From Ardenticatenaceae bacterium (GTDB lineage: Bacteria > Chloroflexota > Anaerolineae > Promineifilales > Promineifilaceae), in NCBI GenBank assembly GCA_020634375.1, contig JACKBX010000010.1, forward strand, positions 1 to 64,000: DNA of 64,000 nucleotides. Direction: 5' to 3'. Below the pieces are notes generated by a model that saw only the letters and a list, made by a program, of their open reading frames with translations, had not been told where the DNA came from and searched no databases. Made by a program: the position numbers and the translations under genes. Shown here piece after piece: positions 1-7,916 of this stretch (the stretch's first letter is position 1; every line of letters begins with the position of its first letter).

Positions 1-291
1 TTCCTCCAATTTATGTGGTGAGCATTGAACTCCGAAGAGCCTTACTCTTTAATAATGTTGCAAGTTCACGATAACAATCTATAGGAACATACCCTTATTG
101 TAGAATCACTCCATATACCAGGACAACATGCGGCAGTATATCTTGCCATACGACCAACAAAGAAAAGATTCATACGGCATTAAAATTCCCTAATTCTGAC
201 GGATATTCACGAATTCAAGATGAAATCTGTGCAAATCCGCGAGACTCAGTGGCAAATTCCCAGGTTTGTACGAAACGCGCAAACATAATGA

Positions 292-465
292 TATTGGATC
301 GAGACTCTGGGATGGATTGAACTTAGACAAGATGCGCATAATGGCTTGCTGATACGTTTGTTGAATGAAGGCGGTACAATCGGGGAAAGTGACTATACTC
401 ACAACACGGTAGATGAAGCGTTACAGGCATTAGAAACTGAACTTGTTAAAATATTGAAGGAGTGA
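292..465 (+). pseudogene. possible tail of an upstream gene, unrecognised
   Basis: Bases 1-467 hold no convincing complete gene. An open frame of 57 codons runs from 292 to a TGA at 463-465, with stops just upstream and no good start codon. Another frame upstream (about 195-310) can be joined to it by a single shift, so this may be the end of a decayed or frameshifted gene. Its stop lies two bases before the ATG at 468, the spacing expected of two genes in one operon. I do not recognise the peptide. The minus-strand frame at 190-402 is probably a shadow. Confidence 0.25.
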
Positions 466-467
466 AA

Positions 468-1112
468 ATGAAAGATTTAAAGCCGTTATTCCTTCTCGAC
501 CCCGACGTCCACTTTCTTAATCACGGCTCCTTTGGCGCAGCGCCGCGCCCGGTGATGGCGGCCTATCAGGCGTGGCAGATGCGGCTGGAGCGGCAGCCCG
601 TGCACTTTCTTGTCAACGAGTTACCCGGCTTGCTGCACGCAGCGCGAGAGGCGCTGGGCCATTACCTGCACGCCCCCGCCGATGATTTGGTCTACGTGCC
701 CAATGCCACCTACGGCGTCAACGTCGTCGCCCGCTCGCTGGCCTTGCAGCCCGGCGATGAGATTTTGACCAGCGACCATGAATATGGCGCGTGTGACAAT
801 GCCTGGGCGCTGGTCTGCCGCAAAACGGGCGCGGTGTACCGGCGACAGCCCATCCCCCTGCCCGCCGCGCCGCCGCAAGAGATGGCGGCGCAGTTCTGGC
901 AAGGGGTGACGCCGCGCACAAAGGTCATTTTTCTCAGCCACATCACCTCGCCCACGGCGCTGACGCTGCCGGTGGCGGAGATTTGCGCCCGCGCCCGGCA
1001 GGCGGGCATCCTCACGCTAGTGGATGGGGCGCACGCGCCGGGGCAGCTTGCGCTGGATTTACCGGCGTTGGGCGCAGACTTTTATACGGGGAACTGCCAC
1101 AAATGGCAGTAA
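468..1112 (+). pseudogene. class V aminotransferase, 5' fragment split by the element
   Basis: This is the N-terminal 213 residues of a PLP-dependent class V aminotransferase of the isopenicillin N epimerase/cysteine desulfurase-like group. The motifs LNHGSFG, YVPNATYG, VDGAHAPGQ (PLP-contacting Asp) and GNCHKW (PLP-binding Lys212) are present. ATG 468 was chosen over GTG 462 because it has an AAGGAG five bases upstream and matches the start of the complete homologue at 1164-2327. After the HKW codons the frame enters element sequence, adds one Gln and stops. The missing C-terminal part is at 20291-20810. Joining 1102 to 20291 restores one 384-residue frame. Without the rest of the large domain and the C-terminal domain this fragment should be inactive. 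The natural substrate is unknown. Confidence 0.9.
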
Positions 1113-1126
1113 CCACAATGACAAAA
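1078..1126. other. attL, left junction of the integrative element
   Basis: Host gene sequence ends and element sequence begins around AA at 1101-1102. Aligned with the right junction (offset 19,188), positions 1094-1106 match 20282-20294 in 10 of 13 places, with identity at CTGC, AA and TGG. The 24 bases 1103-1126 pair with 20265-20288 as an inverted repeat (18 of 24), which is how attP should look once the ends are joined. The exact crossover point is inferred from this symmetry. Confidence 0.8.
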
Positions 1127-1163
1127 AACCTTTGATATTATCTGAGAGGCTGGTATTGGCTTA

Positions 1164-2327
1164 TTAGGCACAATAAGTGGGCAAAAGGGATTTTAGGGCA
1201 TTTATTAAAGCATCTCCATCAGCTTCAGTGTTATAGGCTTGGATAGAAACACGGATAAATTGCTTGTCTTCCCATTGGGTACAAGGCACTTCAATCCTGA
1301 AATCCTCATATAGTTGTGATTTGAAGGCTTTCAAATCGGTGATGGGGGGGAGCTGGGCTACTGCCATTTGATGATAATATAAATCATCGGGATAAGGGGA
1401 TGGGAGGCCGGTTAATTGGTTGATTCTGGCTAAAATGTTTTTCAATAATGCGTGGCACTGTTGACGGATACCGGGCCAGTTATTTTGGGTTTGAAATTCT
1501 ATCGCTGCGGGCACGGATAAATAAGCTGACACGTCATTGGTTCCAAGCCATTGGAAGTAGTCCAGATAATCAGAGCCAAAGGTGAACACTCGATTTTCGC
1601 CCCATCCCCAGCCAACAACCAAAGGTTCAAGAAGGTTTTGACGTTCTTGACGGGTATAAAGGAAAGCTGATCCTTTTGGACTGCACATCCATTTGTGTGC
1701 ATTGCCAAAATAGAAATCGGCTCCAATTTTCTCTAAATCCAATTCTATTTGTCCAGGTGCGTGTGCCCCATCAACAATGGTCAATATGCCTTCTTCTTTG
1801 GCGCGTTGGCAAATGGCTTCAACTGGGAAAGTTACGGCCGTAGATGATGTAATGTGACTGATAAAGATAACTTTGGTATTTGCTGTGACACCCTGCCAAA
1901 GCTGGTCTATCACTGTTTGATCTGATTGGAAGGGAAAAGGCATCTTCTGTTGAAGGTATAGAAAACCGCGCTTTTGACTTAGAAATTGCCAGACGTTATT
2001 ACACGCACCATATTCAATATTCGTTGTAAGCACTTCATCGCCAGGGGCAAGTTTTAATGACCGGGCCACGATATTGAGGGCGAATGTTGCATTGGGGACG
2101 TAGACCAAATCCTTACTATCTACGTTTAGATAGTTTCCCAGGCGTTGCCGGGCATTGGCTAACTGAACAGGGAGTTCTTTGTCAATGAATTGCACTGGCT
2201 GATTTTCAAGTTGCCGCTGCCATGTTTGATAGGTTTCAAAGACCGGGCGGGGTGTTGCACCAAAGGAACCATGATTAAGGTAAATCACATCAGGGGAAAG
2301 AAGAAACTGCTCTTTTAAGTTCGACAT
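1164..2327 (-). CDS. complete class V aminotransferase carried by the element
   Basis: This 387-residue enzyme is homologous end to end to the gene the element interrupts. By hand count 128 of the first 213 residues are identical to the host fragment with no gap, and both have the PLP lysine at residue 212 (motif NAHKW, with VDGAHAPGQ upstream). It is intact and should be active. It lies antiparallel to the target gene. In the circular form its stop would overlap the readthrough stop of the integrase. Roughly 60 percent identity means it is not a recent copy of the host gene but an orthologue from another lineage. The annotation level is PLP-dependent aminotransferase, isopenicillin N epimerase-like, with the reaction unknown. 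The upstream gap 2328-2605 carries one ACGGCCGT copy and presumably the promoters of this gene and of hsdM. Confidence 0.92.
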   Translation of the reverse strand: MSNLKEQFLLSPDVIYLNHGSFGATPRPVFETYQTWQRQLENQPVQFIDKELPVQLANARQRLGNYLNVDSKDLVYVPNATFALNIVARSLKLAPGDEVLTTNIEYGACNNVWQFLSQKRGFLYLQQKMPFPFQSDQTVIDQLWQGVTANTKVIFISHITSSTAVTFPVEAICQRAKEEGILTIVDGAHAPGQIELDLEKIGADFYFGNAHKWMCSPKGSAFLYTRQERQNLLEPLVVGWGWGENRVFTFGSDYLDYFQWLGTNDVSAYLSVPAAIEFQTQNNWPGIRQQCHALLKNILARINQLTGLPSPYPDDLYYHQMAVAQLPPITDLKAFKSQLYEDFRIEVPCTQWEDKQFIRVSIQAYNTEADGDALINALKSLLPTYCA

Positions 2328-2605
2328 GGGTTGTTGACCTCTTTTTTTGCCTGATGTTAGCTGGATTCTCTAAGGCGTACAATCCCCAAAATGTGACCCG
2401 CGCCAGCGTGATTGTTAGAGCGTTGTTCAGGGTTATACCATAAGAAACGGCCGTTTCCAGCCACCCCATATCACAAAAGAAAATACAGGGCATCTCAGTA
2501 AATCAGCCGCTTTGAAGTTGAGAGGCAGTCGATTGTTTTTCTTGTATAATTCAAAGCCAGTTTCAGGTTAATGAATAGATACAACCACTAAAACAGGAAA
2601 ATACC

Positions 2606-4171
2606 ATGACAAGCACCCAACAACGCGCCGAACTCCAGCGCCAAATCTGGCAAATCGCCAACGACGTGCGCGGCTCCGTCGATGGCTGGGATTTTAAGCA
2701 ATACGTCCTCGGCACCCTCTTCTACCGCTTCATCAGCGAAAACTTTGCCAACTACATCGCAGGCGGCGACGACAGCATCAACTACGCCGCCCTTTCCGAC
2801 GACATCATCACCCCGGAGATTAAGGACGATGCCGTTAAAACCAAAGGGTACTTCATCTACCCCAGCCAGCTTTTTGCCAACGTGGTCGCCACCGCCAACA
2901 GCAATGAAAACCTCAACACCGACCTGGCGGCCATCTTCACCGCCATCGAAAGTTCCGCCAACGGCTACCCGTCCGAACCCGACATCAAAGGGCTGTTTGC
3001 CGACTTTGACACCACCAGCAATCGGCTGGGCAACACCGTCAAAGACAAAAACAGCCGTCTCGCCGCCGTCCTGAAAGGGGTGGACGGGCTGAACCTGGGC
3101 CATTTTACAGACAATCAAATCGACCTCTTTGGCGATGCCTACGAATTTCTCATCTCCAACTACGCCGCCAATGCGGGTAAATCGGGCGGGGAATTTTTCA
3201 CCCCGCAGCACGTCTCCAAACTGATCGCTCAACTGGCGATGCACGGGCAAAAATCGGTCAACAAAATTTATGACCCTGCCGCTGGCTCTGGCTCCTTGCT
3301 GCTGCAAGCCAAAAAGCAGTTCGACGACCACATCATCGAAGATGGCTTTTACGGGCAGGAGATCAACCACACCACCTATAACCTGGCCCGCATGAATATG
3401 TTTTTGCACAACATCAACTACGACAAGTTCAATATGCAGTTGGGCGATACCTTAACCAACCCCCGTTTTCGGGAGGAAAAACCGTTTGATGCCATTGTCT
3501 CCAACCCGCCCTATTCGTTGAAATGGATTGGCAGCGACGACCCCACGCTGATCAACGATGAACGCTTTGCCCCCGCTGGGGTGCTGGCTCCCAAATCGAA
3601 GGCCGACTTTGCCTTTGTCCTGCACGCCCTCAGCTATTTGTCCGGCAAGGGGCGGGCGGCCATTGTCTGCTTCCCCGGCATCTTTTACCGGGGCGGGGCA
3701 GAGCAGAAAATTCGCCAATATCTGGTGGATAACAACTATGTGGAAACGGTGATCGCCTTGGCTCCCAACCTATTTTTTGGCACCTCTATCGCTGTCAATA
3801 TTTTGGTGCTGTCGAAACACAAACTAGATACCAACGTCCAGTTTATTGATGCCAGTGGCGAGGAGTTCTTCAAAAAAGAGACCAACAACAACATCCTCAC
3901 CGAAAAGCATATCCAGCGGATGATGGAGATTTTTGCCAGCAAAAAGGACGTGAAGCATGTCGCCAGGTCGGTAAGTTTTGAGGCGATTGCCGAAGAAAAT
4001 GAGTACAACCTGTCGGTGAGCAGTTATGTGGAGCCGGAAGATACCCGAGAGGTGATTGATATTGGACAGCTCAACGCCCAGCTAAAAAAGACGGTGGCCA
4101 ACATTGACCGCCTGCGGGCGGAGATTGACGCCATTGTGGCCGAGATTGAAGGCGCGGAGGATGAGGCATGA
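2606..4171 (+). CDS. hsdM: type I restriction-modification DNA methyltransferase, HsdM (type IC)
   Basis: HsdM is the N6-adenine methyltransferase subunit of a type I enzyme; two copies combine with HsdS as the modification enzyme and with HsdR for restriction. The 521-residue protein has an HsdM N-terminal domain, the SAM-binding motif YDPAAGSGSLLLQ and the catalytic NPPY (in DAIVSNPPYSL). Length and sequence closely resemble, from memory, the type IC methylases EcoR124I and EcoprrI, for example near the start (RGSVDGWDFKQYVLG). This closeness to proteobacterial enzymes, together with absence of the local ACGGCCGT motif, suggests recent transfer. A purine-rich AGGA precedes ATG 2606. The stop overlaps the ATG of hsdS (ATGA), so the genes are coupled. 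A possible -10 box TATAAT lies at 2545-2550. Confidence 0.96.
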   Translation: MTSTQQRAELQRQIWQIANDVRGSVDGWDFKQYVLGTLFYRFISENFANYIAGGDDSINYAALSDDIITPEIKDDAVKTKGYFIYPSQLFANVVATANSNENLNTDLAAIFTAIESSANGYPSEPDIKGLFADFDTTSNRLGNTVKDKNSRLAAVLKGVDGLNLGHFTDNQIDLFGDAYEFLISNYAANAGKSGGEFFTPQHVSKLIAQLAMHGQKSVNKIYDPAAGSGSLLLQAKKQFDDHIIEDGFYGQEINHTTYNLARMNMFLHNINYDKFNMQLGDTLTNPRFREEKPFDAIVSNPPYSLKWIGSDDPTLINDERFAPAGVLAPKSKADFAFVLHALSYLSGKGRAAIVCFPGIFYRGGAEQKIRQYLVDNNYVETVIALAPNLFFGTSIAVNILVLSKHKLDTNVQFIDASGEEFFKKETNNNILTEKHIQRMMEIFASKKDVKHVARSVSFEAIAEENEYNLSVSSYVEPEDTREVIDIGQLNAQLKKTVANIDRLRAEIDAIVAEIEGAEDEA

Positions 4172-4638
4172 GTGACCTGAGCTTTATGGAAAAACTGCTT
4201 GATGGGGCTGAGGTGGAGTGGAAGCCTTTAAGCTGAAGTTGCAGAGTATTCAAAAACACGCATAAGTTTTGAACTCCTTGATAAGGACAACTATGTCGGT
4301 GTTGACAACCTATTGCAAAACCGCGCAGGAAAATCGGAATCTAATTATGTACCAACCTCAGGCTATTTAACCGAATATTGTGAATGCGATATTTAATTGG
4401 GAATATTCGACCCTACTTAAAAAAGATTTGGTACGCCGATCGTAGGTGGAACAAATGGCGATGTGCTTGTTATTCATCCGACTGATGAGTCTATAAATTC
4501 TCGATACTTATATCAAGTATTGACTGATGAGAAATTCTTTAACTACAACATGCAACACGCCAAAGGGGCAAAAATGCCACGAGGCAACAAAGCCAAAATT
4601 TTGGAGTACAGCATACCCATTCCTTGCCCCAAAAATCC

Positions 4639-5984
4639 CTAGTTCTCGCATTTTTGTTGCTGACATGAAAACCCTGTAACGAGGTGGCTACCAGGAGGTT
4701 TTCAAGCCAATTATCACGATAAACAAAGCCGTTGAGTTTATGGGCAGGTGATTGATATGTTTCACGCACTTTTGCCCGCGGACAATACGGCCAAAAGTTA
4801 TGAAGCAAGGCCCATGACCTGGTTTGCAGTTCGGCGGAGCGTAAATGTCCATGAAATAACGTGCGCCATAAAGCCAACGAGACATAGGTTCCATATGACG
4901 GTCAACCATGTTGCTGGTGCGGTAGGCATCGGATACTCAAAGGCTACCACAAAGGAATCGGCTTTAGCACAGAGCTTCTCGATGGCTTCCATCACGGTTC
5001 CGGTTAGATTCTCGCATTCGTTTTCGTCCAAAACTGCAAATCTGTGATTTTGTCAGGAAGTCGGTGCGGTCAGAAGCGTGATAAATATCCCACACCTGCT
5101 GCTAATGTCGGCAAAAGCGTCTCCCAAACGTTTGCCGCAGGGCGAATCTTGATGAAGGCATGCAGAAAACAGCAAATAATGGTTATTGTGGGAAAGAGCG
5201 TCTGCAGCTAAATGGGTTGCTCGCCAACCGTCTTCATTAACAGTTTCTGGTTTGTAGTTTGGGTTAAGTCGCTGTGTTTCGTCCTAAAATGACCATATGC
5301 TTCTGTTAAGCCTTCGGTATCGGCTGTCAAAGAAACGGATGCGCCTAAAACACAATCATTGGCAACTGTCGTGGCAATGTATGCTTTGTCTCCTTGAAAG
5401 CGGGCATGTTTTCATCAGCCAGTAAATGTTGCGGTAAGTTTTCTGGCTGTTTGACTGTACCCACAATATCATGGCGACCGAGGGCCGTTGTCAAGTTGCA
5501 CCAATAGGAATCGTTGCGCCGATACATAGGTCAACGCCCAAACGGCACACAAAACGACGCAGAAACAATGCTTTTTCGACTTTGGTTACATGACCAGCCA
5601 TATAGGGTAAGATGTCGCAAGGAGAAATGGTAAACACTTGTCGTTGCTGTTTCACCAAGAGACGTTAACTGAATCCGTCGCAGTTGAACTTGAGGCATTT
5701 TCTTGGATGGCGGCATCATACCGTGTAATTTGTACCCGCAACCAATATCGTCTGGAAAAAGCTCGGGATAAGTTTACCATTTCATCCAAATATTGGCGAA
5801 GGCTTTTTGTCGGGCAAGAGTTCATTTGTTACAAATCGATGGGCAAGGTAATGCGTTTGGTATGTTTTGTGGATTCGAGTTTGGTTTTGTTATACTTTCT
5901 TTGAGGCATATTGGTTGGATTCTTGGTCGTTTTTAACCAATATAGCCTCACTCATTCCAAAGCTACAAAATTTGTTAGAACTAG
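4639..5984 (-). mobile_element. decayed insertion sequence inside hsdS
   Basis: The 1346-bp insertion has terminal inverted repeats starting CTAGTTCT (4639 on the left; AGAACTAG ends at 5984 on the right), with further T-rich similarity inside. It is flanked by an 8-bp direct repeat AAAAATCC at 4631-4638 and 5985-5992, a clean target duplication. The transposase is on the minus strand and reads through several frames (pieces at 5531-5719, 5345-5527, 4798-5031 and 4688-4909), so it is inactive. Recognisable phrases include LPQHLLADE and SLTADTEGLTEAYGH after frame changes. I cannot assign the IS family; an 8-bp duplication fits several. Confidence 0.8.
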
Positions 5985-6023
5985 AAAAATCCAAAGAAAT
6001 CGCTTGCCATTCAGGCGGAGATT

Positions 6024-6761
6024 GTGCGGATTTTGGACGCATTTACCGCCTTAACCACCGAGCTAACCACCGAGCTTAACGCACGCCAAAAACAATACAA
6101 CTACTACCGCGACCAACTGCTAACTTTTGATGAGGGAACGGCCGTGTGGAAAACCTTGGGGGAAGTATCCCTCAATTCATACTCTGGTGGAACCCCCAGA
6201 GCGGGTAACCCAGAATATTATGACGGTGGCATAATTCCTTGGTTAAGAACACAAGAGGTTAAGTTTTCTGACATTGAAAGAACTGAAGTTAAGATAACTC
6301 CCGCTGCATTAGAAAATTCAGCAGCAAAATGGGTTCCTGAGAATTGCGTTATTGTCGCAATTTCGGGAGCGACGGCAGGACGATCTGCCATCAATAAAAT
6401 TCCTTTAACAACCAATCAGCACTGCTGCTGCTTAGAAATCAATCCCGAAAAGGCGTTATACCGATACGTTTTTCATTGGGTAAGTTCTAACTACGAAAAC
6501 CTCAAAGGACTTGGGCAAGGTGCTAGAGGTGACCTAAATTCTGGAATCATAAAGGGATTTGAAATCCCAATACCTTACGCTGACGATCCCCCAAGATCGC
6601 TTGCGGAACAAGCCCGCATCGTCGCCATCCTGGACAAATTCGATACCCTCACCCACTCCATCACCACCGGCCTCCCCCGCGAAATCGAACTGCGCCAAAA
6701 GCAATACGAATATTACCGAGACCTGCTCCTAACCTTCCCCAAACCAGAGGATACCGCCTAA
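6024..6761 (+). CDS. hsdS: half-length HsdS: one TRD between two conserved helices
   Basis: Downstream of the IS an intact frame of 245 codons can start at GTG 6024, preceded by GGCGGAG; the frame itself is open from 5985, just after a TAG in the IS end. It contains the central conserved helix (RILDAFTALTTEL, then RQKQYNYYRDQLLTF), the whole second TRD (starting VWKTLGEVSL) and the distal conserved repeat (ARIVAILDKFDTL, then RQKQYEYYRDLLLTF). Truncated type IC HsdS proteins with this layout are known to dimerise and recognise a palindromic version of the half-site (EcoDXXI and EcoR124I derivatives). Whether this one is translated is inference. Its stop is one base before the next gene. Confidence 0.6.
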   Translation: MRILDAFTALTTELTTELNARQKQYNYYRDQLLTFDEGTAVWKTLGEVSLNSYSGGTPRAGNPEYYDGGIIPWLRTQEVKFSDIERTEVKITPAALENSAAKWVPENCVIVAISGATAGRSAINKIPLTTNQHCCCLEINPEKALYRYVFHWVSSNYENLKGLGQGARGDLNSGIIKGFEIPIPYADDPPRSLAEQARIVAILDKFDTLTHSITTGLPREIELRQKQYEYYRDLLLTFPKPEDTA

Positions 6762-6762
6762 G

Positions 6763-7893
6763 ATGAGTCACTCACTCACAGAAATCGCCCAGCAGCTAAA
6801 AGATGCCAATAAAAAAGTGCAGTTGATCTACGCATTTAACGGCACCGGCAAAACGCGCCTGTCACGGGAATTCAAGCAGCTCATTGCGCCCAAAAACATC
6901 AGCAGTGACGACGAAGATGATCCAGAACCAACAGAATTATCGCGCACAAAAATCCTCTACTATAATGCCTTTACCGAAGACCTCTTTTACTGGGATAACG
7001 ATCTGGAGCAAGATGCCGATCTAAAACTAATCATCCAGCCCAATTCATTTACCGACTGGGTCTTGATAGATCAGGGGCAAGATTTCAACATCATCACCAA
7101 TTTCCAGCGTTACACCAATGACAAATTAACCCCCCACTTTAATGAAACTTTTTCTGAAATAACCTTTACGATTGAGCGCGGCGATGATCAAAGCTCAGGA
7201 AATATAAAAATATCAAAGGGTGAAGAAAGCAATTTCATTTGGAGTCTATTTTATACGCTCATCGACCAGGTTATCGCCGTCCTCAACGTCGCTGAACCCA
7301 GCGAACGAGAAACCAATCAGTTTGACCAGTTGGAATACATTTTTATAGATGACCCGGTCAGTTCATTAGATGAAAACCATCTCATTGAATCGGCCGTAGA
7401 CCTGGCACAACTCATTAAATCAAGTGAATCAAGCCTCAAATTTATCATTACCACACACAATCCACTCTTTTACAATGTGCTGCACAATGAATTCAAAAGA
7501 GCTAACAGGTATATGCTAAAGAAAAACGAGGATGGTACCTATCTCTTAAATCTGCAAGGGAGTGACTCACCCTTTTCATACCATCTACACCTCAAAGCTG
7601 AACTCGAAAAAGCGATTCAAAGCGGGCAACTACATAAATACCACTACAACTTTATTCGCAACATCTTAGAAAAAACTGCCACGTTCCTTGGGCATGATAA
7701 TTGGGGAGACTTGTTGCCAGAATCTGGTAGCGGGGCTAATCCATACGAGACGCGCATTATTAACATTTCCAGCCACTCAAAACATGCGGGCGAAGAGGTT
7801 GCAGAACTTACCGATGATGACAAGCGCGTTTTAAGATTTCTAATCAATAAAATTAACGAAAAAGAGTATCATTTCAAGCAAGCACAAAGCTAG
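6763..7893 (+). CDS. prrC: PrrC-like anticodon nuclease
   Basis: PrrC is a latent tRNA anticodon nuclease kept silent by the type IC enzyme EcoprrI and unleashed when a phage inhibits that enzyme. This 376-residue protein shows the ABC-type NTPase core: Walker A AFNGTGKT (24-31), signature ISKGEE (150-155), Walker B FIDD (194-197) with the following PVSSLDE, and the H-loop TTHNP (230-234). The C-terminal part has R299-x3-E303 (in FIRNILEKT) and histidines at 338 and 341 (SSHSKH). This matches the Arg-x3-Glu...His nuclease triad described for PrrC/RloC. Its place between hsdS and hsdR is the prr order. It lies one base after hsdS, so it is translated in the same operon. The likely target is tRNA-Lys, by family. 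Confidence 0.85.
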   Translation: MSHSLTEIAQQLKDANKKVQLIYAFNGTGKTRLSREFKQLIAPKNISSDDEDDPEPTELSRTKILYYNAFTEDLFYWDNDLEQDADLKLIIQPNSFTDWVLIDQGQDFNIITNFQRYTNDKLTPHFNETFSEITFTIERGDDQSSGNIKISKGEESNFIWSLFYTLIDQVIAVLNVAEPSERETNQFDQLEYIFIDDPVSSLDENHLIESAVDLAQLIKSSESSLKFIITTHNPLFYNVLHNEFKRANRYMLKKNEDGTYLLNLQGSDSPFSYHLHLKAELEKAIQSGQLHKYHYNFIRNILEKTATFLGHDNWGDLLPESGSGANPYETRIINISSHSKHAGEEVAELTDDDKRVLRFLINKINEKEYHFKQAQS

Positions 7894-7916
7894 GACATTG
7901 GAATAAAGGGTAACGC

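Larger units (their letters stand above)
4168..6761 (+). pseudogene. hsdS: hsdS specificity subunit, broken by frameshifts and an IS
   Basis: HsdS chooses the DNA target of the type I enzyme through two target recognition domains (TRDs). The frame starting at ATG 4168 stops after 22 residues at 4234. One base out of frame the protein continues (DNYVGVDNLLQ, then NSRYLYQVLTDEKFF), with at least one further indel near 4394 and probably another near 4437. At 4638 the gene is cut by an IS and resumes at 5985-5992 with the duplicated 8 bases. If the IS and indels are repaired, the order is TRD1, central conserved helix, TRD2, distal conserved helix. The first half is certainly dead as written. The second half is annotated separately because it is intact. 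The single-base changes could in part be assembly errors, but the IS is not. Confidence 0.88.

Noticed and set aside
2588..3409. Minus-strand open frame of 273 codons opposite hsdM
   Set aside because: Val/Gly-rich composition typical of an antisense shadow; hsdM is certain.
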